Source: Alnus glutinosa (taxonomy: Eukaryota; Streptophyta; Magnoliopsida; Fagales; Betulaceae). From it: DNA of 64,000 nt. Numbering within the stretch: the first letter of the stretch is position 1; every line of letters starts with the position of its first letter. Shown piece after piece: positions 30,394 to 40,141 of this stretch. A program made the position numbers and the translations under genes. The DNA lies in assembly GCF_958979055.1 (NCBI RefSeq), contig NC_084899.1:1500501-1564500 (forward strand). Reading direction: 5' to 3'. The notes under the pieces were generated by a model. The model ran no database searches. It saw only the letters and a list, made by a program, of their open reading frames with translations, and had not been told where the DNA came from.

Positions 30394-31782
30394 GACGAAA
30401 GTGCGCTCTCCGGTAGAAGGTGGGGACTGAGGACGGACCGACGGAGAAGCTGCCGGTCTTATGTGGGTCCGTGTCGCGTGAGTTTATCCACCAAATTGGA
30501 GCGTACTTGACACGTAATCTAAGCGTGTGGTCTTTTCTTTTCTTTTTTAACTCGTGTTTTGTTCTTGAATGTAGCCATGTAGGTGAAATGGAGTCTCATT
30601 TCCTATAATAAACAATGGATTAGTATTTATAAAATTAAAAAATAATAATAATAAAAATAAGAAAAAGTAAAAGTCGTACCCCTAACACCTATTCAATTGA
30701 CTAAAAAATGTTTAAGCTTTTAAAAATTTTAAACAAAAATTGGTTATAGAATGATACGTCACCATTTAATATAATTTTTAAGTGATTTTATTTGTTATAT
30801 TTATGTTATTTTTGCATTCTTCAAATAATAATTTTGTTTTTAAAATTATAATTAAACTTATTGTTAATCATTAATAAATTTTAATTAAATAATAATTTTA
30901 AAAATCAATATAATTATTAAAGAATATATGTCTAAAATTACTCGTAATCTTTTACTTTAATAAATAAAGGGGTGGAACCAAATACCGAATCGGCAAAAAT
31001 GATGGATGCCCGTATGATAATATCTTTATTTATTTAATTTGAAAAAATTCTGAGCATCGAAATAAATATATATATATCCTTGTCCCTTGTCAACTGTCAA
31101 GTGTCAACAGTTACTCAAAATATGTTCATAATTATGCAATTTCATAACTGGCAAACAAAGGTCTAACGTTCATATTTGTCTTTATTTCTCTTAGAAAAAA
31201 GTTATTAAAAAAAAATGATAAATGCAAAGAAAGGTCTAACGTTCTTCGTGCATTGTCTTATTACCCTGCCGTTAAGCAAAATTTTATGATCTCATTTATA
31301 ATTTTATACTCTAATTAATAATTGGACTGTAATAAAGTTTCTAGAAGTAAAATATTTTAATTGAAAAAATTGATAATTCAATGATCAAATTGAAAACAAC
31401 TACAAATTAAAGGACCAAAAATAATAATATATCATATATGTAAAAGAAAGTCTTCCTCTAATTACCTTAAATCATTTATATTAAATTAACGTATGAGTAC
31501 TTTAATAATGTTTGTGAAAATCAAATGCTTTAAGAACATATATCAGTTCATAGCTACAATTGAGAAAATTCTTCCAACTTAATTTAAATAAAAATTTTAT
31601 CCAAATATGTAAAAAAAAAAATACCAAACTTATTTCATCAATAATAATAAAATAAAAATTAACGATGTGTGTTTATAAATTATCAAACCATAAGTTAAGA
31701 TACTCACTTTTGGATGAGTTGGAGACTCGCACTTATGACTTTGATCTATACGGTCATTACGTTCTCGACTTCTCTTATTTAG

Positions 31783-31955
31783 AGTAATGATTTTTGTACA
31801 ACTCTTATACAATTTTTGTACAACTCTAACTAATTTTTTTTTTATGACCAATCATTGGATTTGTTTTCTTACATGTGGATCCTAAATATTCAATGGTTTA
31901 TCTTTAAAAAAAGTTGTTATAATTGTATAAAAATTGTGTAAAAAATATTACACCT
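31783..31955. mobile_element. MITE-like foldback
   Basis: The left arm GTAATGATTTTTGTACAACT with TTATACAATTTTTGTA pairs with the right arm TATAATTGTATAAAAATTG with TGTAAAAAATATTACACC in reverse complement. About 170 bp, noncoding. Confidence 0.6.
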
Positions 31956-32090
31956 TATTTATGGGGGGAAGGATGTTATTATCTTATCAAGCAATTTTTA
32001 AGTGTTATTTGCCTGGCAATAATGATAATATAAATTTGGTTATGGAATATTTGCTTTCCCCTCTCTCTCTCTCTCTATATATATATATAC

Positions 32091-32130
<40 letters not shown>

Positions 32131-32951
32131 CCGATTGGATTTTTCAAGGAGATGTTTGTTTTCAAGAAAAATCTTGATTAATCATCAACAACCCTATCAA
32201 AAACTCAGTAAATTAAGAAATTAGCTAAATTGATTGAGTTTTAGGAAATAATTTTGGAAAGCTTTAAAAAATATTTTATAATAAGTTAAGGGTGGTGGAA
32301 GCTAAATTTGGGTTTGTATAGGTTCCTGTAAGTTTTCAATTTTTCAATTTTTCTCCTATTGGTTTTTGGAAAATTTGCTAAATTTTAGGATTTTAAATAT
32401 AAAGTTTTGATTACTAAAAAAAAATTATTTAGCATGGAAGTGAGGAAAAAGCTGCTACAATAGGGTTTCTATAAGTTTTTTTTTTATCACATTTTATAAT
32501 TTTGGGAATCAATTCAAAACTTATTTTTCTTGTTTCCTTCTTTTTTTTTTTAGAATTTCCACAAATGAATAAAAATTTGACAATTTTTTTGAAAACTTAA
32601 GAAAAGGTCCTTCTAAATTTAAATATGGGTGGCAACTATGATTAGGATTTACAGAAAGTCTTTTTAAGTTTTTCTATTTTAAAATTCAAAAATTAAATTT
32701 ATGCCAATAATTTAGAAATTTACTCTTTTTTTTTAAACTAAAAATCAAATTCTAAGAATACATCACAAATAAATAAAGTAGTTACAAAGAGGGGGCAACT
32801 AAGTGTACTATTAAAAAAAAATATTGTCATTTAATAGATTGTTGTGCTATTGTTATATAACTTGATCACGTGACAATAAAAATTAGTCTTTAATTCAATA
32901 CATGTAACAAATAAAAAAAAAAAAATTTAAGAGACATGCTATTTAATATGG

Positions 32952-33096
32952 AAAATGACTCTTGCACAATTGTTGTGCAAGATCTTAGAGATATTGGGTA
33001 GGTCCCATGTGATGGGTTCTACCACATGGATCCCACGTGAGACTCATCTCATGTTTCTAAAGTGGTGCACAACTGTTGTGCACCAATCACTCCTCA
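32952..33096. mobile_element. MITE with self-complementary ends
   Basis: Both ends contain a short palindrome: CTTGCACAATTGTTGTGCAAG (one base over 20, 32,961-32,981) and GGTGCACAACTGTTGTGCACC (33,064-33,084). The ends pair with each other as well as with themselves. The centre has CCCATGTGATGGG and CCACATGGATCCCACGTG words. The layout resembles 1226-1345. Confidence 0.6.
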
Positions 33097-33449
33097 TTTA
33101 ATATATTATAGTCTTTTTCTCGATCTATTAGTTTGAAAATTTACTATTGATTCTGTAAAACCCGCTTTGTAGTTGCAATTCACATAAATTATAGCGTACC
33201 GATCTGTAATGCCCAAGTAACCCAAGGTATATCCCATCAAAATCCTCTCTCAATTCGGAAAGTCAATTGCATGAGATTTTGGTCCATCCGTAACTTCAGG
33301 TTTTTTCAAGGATCTCTTATGTGCAATGTTTGAATTTTGTGGCCATTGTCCAAAAAAGAAAACATAATCTTTGGTTATTAGCTTATATTAAGATTCACAG
33401 ATCTTTTCCTTTTTCTTTTTTTTTTTTCTTTTTTTTTTTCACTTTTATG

Positions 33450-33981
33450 GGGTAATTACTTTTTTTTTCTCATCAACTATCGATTATTGTCAATATGCCA
33501 CCACAAAATGACGCATCGACCAAAAGAAGGCATGAAACTACAATTTTCATATTGTTACCTCTTTCTGTCGGTCAAATTTGTGAAAAGACTTAAATACACA
33601 AACTTAAAATCAAAATTTATATAAAATACCCTTAAAATAATTTTTTTAAAAAAAACAAATAAATAAATAAATAAGCAAAAAAAAAAAAAAAAAAGAAAGG
33701 TGGCTGACACATCCTTTTTCTTTTCTTTTTTTTTTTAAAAATAAAAAGTGTATATATTATGTTTAATATTTTTTTATTAAATTACTGTTTGAAGACATTT
33801 TTGTCTTTAAACAAAATTTACCATTTAAAAATAGAATATTCCGTCCGATTTAACGATATTCCTTAACGGAATGGGGGTAATGGTATGAAAATGATAGTTT
33901 CATACTCTCTTTTGGTCAAGATGTCAGTTCGTGATAACATGTTGACAATGAACGGTAGTTAATGGGGAAGATAATTAACCC
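33450..33981. mobile_element. Mutator-like foldback element
   Basis: The left arm starts GGGTAATTAC and continues CATCAACTATCGATTATTGT, then GACCAAAAGAAGGCATGAAA; the right arm in reverse complement is AGGGTTAATTATC, CATTAACTACCGTTCATTGT, GACCAAAAGAGAGTATGAAA. Inverted similarity runs for about 110 bp or more per arm. The ends resemble those of 8911-9548 (GGGTAATTA). I could not read a convincing target duplication, so the superfamily is inferred. Confidence 0.6.
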
Positions 33982-34601
33982 TACATTTAAAGTTGGTCAT
34001 TTAAGCACATGATTTTTACATTTTATGCAGCATGATAGGTATTACGTATTATTTGATAATTTTTTTTAAAATTAATTGTTTATAAGAGGACCCTTTTTTT
34101 TTTTCATTTTTTTTAACGAAAGATCTAAATATTAAATTGATCTTACATCACAAAACATAAAGTTCCGAAAAATGATAGCCACATGCTATGAAGTTACATA
34201 GTCATAGAAACAAATAAAATTCTTACAATAAAATGTTATCTATGACTTTCATCTTCCGCTAACCCATGCACAAAAATAATTAAAGAGCATATTTACTTCT
34301 AGCAAACTAGATCTAAGACAATGGTAGCCAAATATCTTAGAAAAAATTATTTAAAACCGACCATGAGAGATAATTCTTCACATTCATCTAATATTTATCT
34401 CATACATCGCCACAATTACAGATAATTTAGATAGATTTAAAAGCATTTTAAATTGCATACGTTGAGAACTCTAGCTAAAAAGCTTTAACCCTCTAAAGTC
34501 TAAACTACAATTCCTCAGCTTCAATTTCTCGACAAAAAAAAATAAAAAAGAAGCCCAGCCTTTTCTGCACGTGCGCCACTGAACTAAAACCATTTATTTG
34601 T

Positions 34602-35579
34602 TCAAGGATTAAAGAAAGAAGTGCCACACTTGCATTTCCACCCAACAGGCTCATAATTGGCATATTGAACTCCTATATGATCAGTGGTTGTGGGTGTTTG
34701 AGTGGGATAACAAGGAATGCAGCCTTCACATTTCTGCCGACAACTTGGTGGTCTCGACCCCAGCCTACTGAGCCACCTGTATGTGTCTTCTTTCTCATTA
34801 GGTTCTCCTTCAATGCATCCAAGCCCCTTGAGAGAGAAACCAAGATCAATCAAGGAGACATACCGATGGAACCCGTATTACATGTGCGTGGGGGATTGGG
34901 ATTGGGAATGGGATTGGGATTGGGATTGGCTGCTATTCCCTACTCGGATTGCAGCATGCCTGATTGTAATTTTGAGAGGCCTTGACGGGCCATTGGCTTG
35001 ATCAGGTGCTCGGACACATGGGCCCATCTAACCCTCTCACAATTACTTATCCGGTAGTGCAATTAAGACACAGAAAATTCCAATTTGTGTGTGCACTTGG
35101 GATCGGGATACCCGCACATGGGGAGTCCCAATTTGGGTAACCCCATAAAGTGTGAGACCGCATAATCAACTTGCCCCTGACAGTTCAAGTGCCCAAATTG
35201 CTAGCCATTGGGCCTAAGTGCAGATCCCCAACCCATCAATGCGGGATTGAGATTCCCTTCCCAAATAATGTAATTTTGACTGTTTTTACTTTTTAGCTGC
35301 CACCAATTTAGAATGTAGCATGTTACAATCAACAATTGAGTATATTTTTGTTTCTTACATTTTATATTATAAAAAAAATTTGAGTCAAAATCTATATTTT
35401 GATTTTAAAAAAAAAACAAACATCTTTGCAAAATTGAAGAGGAAGCCTTTTAGGAAGGAAATTTTTTTTTTCTAACTCAATAACATGCCACATTTTTCAT
35501 AAGTAACATTTTTCAAGCTTTCCCACCCTTAAAAAGGCTTAAATTGCTTAATTTGAGAATCTAGGGGATCCTCGTGTGT

Positions 35580-35669
<90 letters not shown>

Positions 35670-36097
35670 GACCTGTTTTGAATCACAGGCAGCTTGAGGG
35701 AAATGTGGAATTTGGCCTGTTGGATCAAGTATAGAAATTTGAGTAAATATAATAGTGAGAGCTGTAGTTTAACCAAAACCAGAAACAGACAAGGTCTAAA
35801 GGGAAAGATTTGACAAATCAAATGATAAGAAATGCTCTTCCTAGCACCATAACGAAATATGTCATGATTTACACAAAAATGTTAAAAAAAAGCTTCTTCT
35901 TCTTTTCCCCCGAGGGACAAAAAGTTGGGAGTAAGAGTGAAAAAGAAACGGATTTGCTAGCGAGACTAGAAAAAGCATAGGAATAGCTAACCTTGTGTAG
36001 GAGCAGCGTCATGTGATTCCAAGGGCCTGCTTGTTACAGAAACACAGGTCATTATCTGCAGAATAGCCATTAGGAAATAGCACGTTCTTTTCTTCAT
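34602..36097 (-). CDS. EPFL: EPF-like secreted cysteine-rich signalling peptide
   Basis: Three coding exons in transcript order: 36097-35992, 35716-35673 and 34826-34602, giving 124 residues. The N-terminus MKKRTCYFLMAILQIMTCVS is a signal peptide, likely cut near residue 23. The mature C-terminal part starts around RLGSRPPSC and has six cysteines at 79, 83, 86, 89, 115 and 117 with the EPF spacing C-x3-C-x2-C-x2-C ... C-x-C, ending ANYEPVGWKCKCGTSFFNP. EPF/EPFL peptides are secreted ligands of ERECTA-family receptor kinases and control stomatal spacing and organ growth. The basic loop between Cys89 and Cys115 is short, and the end resembles the EPFL branch rather than EPF1/EPF2 or stomagen; the subtype is not settled. 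The 44-base middle exon is needed to keep the frame. Intron 1 is 275 bp; intron 2 is about 0.85 kb and starts in a (CT)n tract. Confidence 0.9.
34890..34929 (+). repeat. GGGATT repeat able to form a G-quadruplex
   Basis: Six GGG runs separated by 3-base loops (ATT or AAT) lie in intron 2 of the EPF-like gene, on the strand opposite its mRNA sense, about 65 bp upstream of the acceptor of the last exon. Regular runs with 3-base loops meet the usual G-quadruplex rule. This is not a plant telomere repeat (TTTAGGG). Confidence 0.85.
35584..35667. repeat. Long (GA)n microsatellite at an EPF-like gene splice donor
   Basis: About 42 GA units on the plus strand, read as (CT)n in the gene. The minus-strand donor of exon 2 is GTCTCACTCTCT, so the tract begins a few bases into intron 2. 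Confidence 0.95.
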
Positions 36098-36149
36098 CTT
36101 TCTAACAGTCCCAAAAGATGATGATGATCTTTATGAGAGTGAGATGAAG

Positions 36150-36180
<31 letters not shown>

Positions 36181-36880
36181 TTTGAATCACTCCCTAGTCC
36201 CTTCAAGTCACTCACAAGCGGCCAAATAATAAATATTGCTGTAGGAATAGAACCCTGGTGCAAGAGAAGACAAAAAATAGGGACCCTGGAATCTCACTAC
36301 TCACTCTCTCTCTCTCCCTCTCTCTGTGCTGTCTAGGAGGAGAGTTTTGCTTCCCAAGCAAGTCAAATTTCTGTCTAGGAGGTGGGTTTTGCTCCCCATT
36401 TTTGTCTCTTTTCAAGAAATATCATCGCTTTGAAGAAGCTCTGACAAAACACTCACATCCTAACAATCTAGTTGTGCCACTGTTTGTCTTCTCGTTGTAA
36501 AGACTTCTACAGTTCTACCTATTCTTCCACAGTGCCACGGCCCCCTTTAAACTTCGGAATTTACCACAAAGAGGAATAAAGCTCGGTGTGACAGTATTAT
36601 AGCTTGAATCCAAAATCCAAAATTTAATAGTTATTTTCGCTATAACATAATAAGTAATTATGTTGTGGAATATTTGTTTGAATAGTAATAAGAATTGATT
36701 AATGTGATATAAAATTTAAGAATGTTTTATAAAAAAGTGAAAAAAAAAAATGTTTTAGTGGCCTATTTTATTTAAATAATAATAAAAAAAATTATTTGAT
36801 GTGATATAAAAAGTATAAAAACGTTATAATGTTTTTTATTTGATTTTTTTGAGAGAAATAAAAAGAAATAGAGGGAGATT

Positions 36881-37186
36881 AGGCCCCGTTTGAAAATTCA
36901 TCACCTCTCCCCTCCTTTTAGGAATTTTTTCTGAATGATTGGAAAATATGATTGATTTGATATAAAGTTGAAATAATTTATATGAAAAAGTGAAAAAATA
37001 ATTAAAAAAAAATAAAAAATTGAATTGTAGTGAGATTTTTTATTTAAAAAGTAATAAAAAGTTCTGATGGGATATAAAAAGTAAAAAAAAAAAAAAAAGT
37101 TAAGAATGTTTTGAAGTTGATGTTTTTTTGATAAAAATTAAAATAAGGGAGGGGAGAGGAGAGGAAAATAAATTTCAAACAGGGCT
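36881..37186. mobile_element. MITE with GGCCCCGTTTGAAA ends
   Basis: The left end GGCCCCGTTTGAAAATT is matched in reverse complement by AATTTCAAACAGGGCT, and the next segment CTCTCCCCTCC pairs with GGGAGGGGAGAGG. Internal GATATAAAAAGTAAAAA motifs are shared with 36,650-36,860 and with the nested MITE at 7421-7717. Noncoding. Confidence 0.7.
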
Positions 37187-37792
37187 AGGATGGTTTGCCA
37201 AACAAGCTCTTACTAGTGGAAGATATTCCGAACATAAATTAGTTTATAGATAACATATGAATTATAGAAGAGTTAGTGAACGTTAGGTTTTTATTAAACG
37301 ACACCGAGCTTTATAGTGAATTTTAAAAAGTTTTAAATATAATTTGACTAATTTTTTTAAAATAATAACCCATATGTTGTTAATATTTTTGTTTTTTGGG
37401 TCATTACATATTGTAGTAGACAGGGGCAGAGCTACCCCTGGACTTGGGGGGGCCCCCAAAGGCCAGCGGTTTATCCCAAAAAAAAAAAAAAAAAAAAAAT
37501 TTACTCCTGAATTTTTTTATTTTTTAATTTGGCCCCCTCCAAAATCCTAAATCCTAACTCCGCCCTTAGTAGTAAAATAATCTAATAACACTATGTAGTG
37601 TTGAAGTATTGCATGACATAAATCTTAACAGGGACCTTTAAATTATTAAAAATTTAAGAGAAAAGATTATGACATTTCATTCTCACATTTAAATGTTAAG
37701 TCTTATATTAACTTTTTATTAAGCGAGACAAGAGGGATTTTAAAAAACATCTAAAAGCATATTAATCTTTTTTAACGCAAAATATGACTAAG

Positions 37793-38075
37793 AATGTGTT
37801 TGTGATTGCGATTTCGTAGATTAAAAGTGCTATTTTAAATTAAATCGCAGAAAATGAACCTTATGGCAATTGTGTTTTTAAAAAGTTGTGATTTGAAAAC
37901 GTAAAAAATTGTTTTTTCAAATCGCAAGATAATGTGGTGTTCTTTTAAAAACGGAAAATTTTAAAAGTTAACCTTTAATTTTAAAAGTTAGACTGTAATT
38001 TTGTCAAACACTTAAATATATTTTTTTAAAATTATTTTTTAAAATCACATGTTAATTGCAAACCCACACAAAGAC
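37793..38075. mobile_element. AATCGCA-type foldback repeat
   Basis: The ends GAATGTGTTTGTGATTGCG and (inverted) GTCTTTGTGTGGGTTTGCA enclose AT-rich sequence with TGCGATTT/AAATCGCA words. Same family type as 10,098-10,615 and 39,478-39,790. Confidence 0.55.
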
Positions 38076-38109
38076 TTTCACGATCCATTACAAAAATTTT
38101 TCTTTTATG

Positions 38110-38880
38110 TTCCGATTGTTTTGGCGTAAAATGATTTCGGCATTTTTCGGTGTTTGGTAGGGGCGAAAATAATAGTCAACCGGAAAATGATTTCTGTTTG
38201 ATAAAAAATGCTTAGTAAATTTCGAAAAAAAATTTACGCTTTTTAAAAGTGTAAATCGTTTTCCGAAGACACCAGACGTAGTCGATTTATTTTAAACGGC
38301 ACAGTCGACCTTCACGTTCAAGCAGCTGAGCACCATCGAAATATTGTCGGTATCGGAATCCGACAACATCCGGTTAATGTCGCCGGAATCTGGCGACGGA
38401 ATCCGGCCACCTTCGCCGGAATCCGGTCAGCCAAATTCCGGCAACCAATCTAACCGAAATCCGGCCAGACCAGTCGGATTCCGGCCATTTGGCCGGATTT
38501 GGCCAGAGAGCCGGATTCCGGCCGGTTGGCCGGATCAGGCCAGAGAGGTCGGATCCCGGCTGGCCCTGGCTTTCGCCGGAATCCGGCTATCCCAGATTCC
38601 GACGAAACTGTTCGGATTCCGGCCTTTATCTCAAATTCTGGCTATATTAGCCGGAATCAGGTAAAAATTGTCAGAATCTTGTCGGTCAGTGACCGAATCT
38701 CGTCATCGATGATTTTTATATTATTTTACATTAATATTTTTATGTTGTGAATAAAAATTAATTTTTATAAGTTAATATGAATGAATAAAAATATAAAAAA
38801 ATATTTGTGATTTTTCGTACGCGCCAAACACCAAAAAATAATTTTTTAAAAAATGACTTTTTTAAACCCATTTTAAACGG
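38110..38880. mobile_element. Inverted-repeat element with CCGGAATCCGG-rich core
   Basis: The ends carry TTTTTCGGTGTTTGG on the left (about 38,142-38,158) and CCAAACACCAAAAAAT on the right (about 38,823-38,840), with further pairing around AAAATGATTT. The core (38,340-38,700) is unusually GC-rich and is made of many degenerate copies of GGAATCCGGC and GATTCCGGCC on both strands. Long open frames through it are a by-product of this repetition. A related element without the dense core is at 47,204-47,635. Confidence 0.55.
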
Positions 38881-39477
38881 AGCATTAAAAGCAGAAAAAC
38901 CCTTGAGAGAAATTTACTAGTGTGAGACGTACAGTTATTGAATCGAGATCAGTCATAGTACTTTTGGTTGGGTCAAATCGGAGAAATGGGTTGATGGGGC
39001 ACACACAGTCCATCTGCCTCTTGACTCAAAAAGTCTGGAAGATCCATCTGGGCAGGAAGATGGATGGACCGGATGGTAGTGATTGCTGATGGAGATTAAA
39101 CAGTGGTAAATGGCTGTCCTTTAATGACCCATCTCAATCAGTAGAGTGGCAGACTCACATTATTATCTCATCACCAGTTTCAGTTCTTTTTAGCAGTTAG
39201 TTAATATCAGCTTTATCAATCAATTGGCTGGAAATCCAGGAAACATCAAACAAGCTTTGATTAAAAGTGGAAAAACGGAAAGCTCTCTGCATCTTTGACC
39301 GGACGGTTTAGTTATATTTGCCCTTGTGCTTTACTTAATTATTTGTTATAGATTGTTTCAAAAAATAAAAAATTATCTGCTATAGACATTCAAGATAGAT
39401 AGGGGGATGCTATTCTCTACGGAGACGTGGGAAACGGATGCCTTCATTTCAAGCGGGCGGTTGATTATTTGATTCAG

Positions 39478-39790
39478 GACTTGTTTAGGTTTGCGATTTC
39501 AAAAAGTACGATTTAAAATAACGATTTTAAAATGTGCGATTTGAAAAAAATGATTTTTACAAACGCAGTTAAGCGTTTGACAAAATCACAGTTTAACCTT
39601 TAAAATCGCGAATTTACCTTTAAAATTTTGCGTTTTCAAAAAAATACCATCTGATCTGCGATTTGAAAAAGCAGATTTTCTGCGTTTTCAAATTGTAATT
39701 TTTAAAAACGCAGTTCCCAAACGATCTATGTTCTGCGATTTGGTTTAAAATCGCACTTATTGTCTACAAAATCGCAATCCCAAACACTGC
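39478..39790. mobile_element. AATCGCA-type foldback repeat
   Basis: Starts TTGTTTAGGTTTGCGATTTC and ends AAATCGCAATCCCAAACAC; the two ends are inverted copies. The interior repeats GCGATTT, TGCGTTTT and AAAACGCA words. Noncoding. Confidence 0.65.
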
Positions 39791-39900
39791 AATAGATTTC
39801 CGATAGATCAGATAAAATCGGAAATGCCCCTTATCTCATACTACTCCTTCGATATATAATCTAATAGTTTTTTGAAAAAAAAAATTAAAAAAAAAAAAAA

Positions 39901-40141
39901 TTTTCATATCGAATTCAAAATGCCATGCTATTATTACTTAATAGTCATATTTCATATGGCGAAGGCATAGTCTTCTTTTTTCTCTCAAATACAAAACTCA
40001 TTGGCGCCGAGCATGAGGGAATACTAGACGTTTGGTAATTTCTCCTCCGACTAGAATAAAAGATCCCATTGAAGCGGCTAATCCCATGCATATTGTCTGT
40101 ACATCTGGTCGTACAAATTGCATAGTATCATAAATAGCTAC
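39901..40141 (-). pseudogene. clpP: Nuclear copy of part of plastid clpP (NUPT)
   Basis: On the minus strand 40,141 to about 40,010 reads [20 protein letters not shown] and then [20 protein letters not shown] and FPHAR, which is the plastid-encoded ClpP protease subunit around its catalytic serine (MGLAASMGS). The following sequence (to about 39,901) reads ATGAGTTTTGTATTTGAGAG and TATGCCTTCGCCATATG, which fits the start of the group II intron that follows this exon in plastid clpP. The fragment lacks the gene's start and end and stands in AT-rich nuclear spacer, so it is an inactive plastid-DNA insertion. Confidence 0.9.

Larger units (their letters stand above)
29928..34601. other. Spacer between the kinase promoter and the EPF-like gene
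   Basis: The kinase leader and promoter lie upstream of 29,927 (reading the minus strand), at about 29,930-30,600, where the sequence is locally GC-rich with two ACGCGT boxes. From 30,600 to 34,600 the DNA is AT-rich with long homopolymers and holds two MITEs and a Mutator-like foldback. The 3'UTR of the minus-strand EPF-like gene should occupy roughly 34,300-34,601. I see no gene in 30,650-31,780 or 32,130-32,950. Confidence 0.6.

Noticed and set aside
34890..34929. Interstitial telomere repeat
   Set aside because: The unit is GGGATT, not the plant telomere unit TTTAGGG.
38344..38664. Open frame of 106 codons rich in Pro, Arg, Ser and Gly
   Set aside because: Produced by the GGAATCCGG repeats, which contain no stop in several frames; not a gene.
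38340..38700. Regular short repeats that might suggest a CRISPR-like array
   Set aside because: Units are degenerate, occur on both strands, have no constant spacers, and lie in a plant nuclear element.
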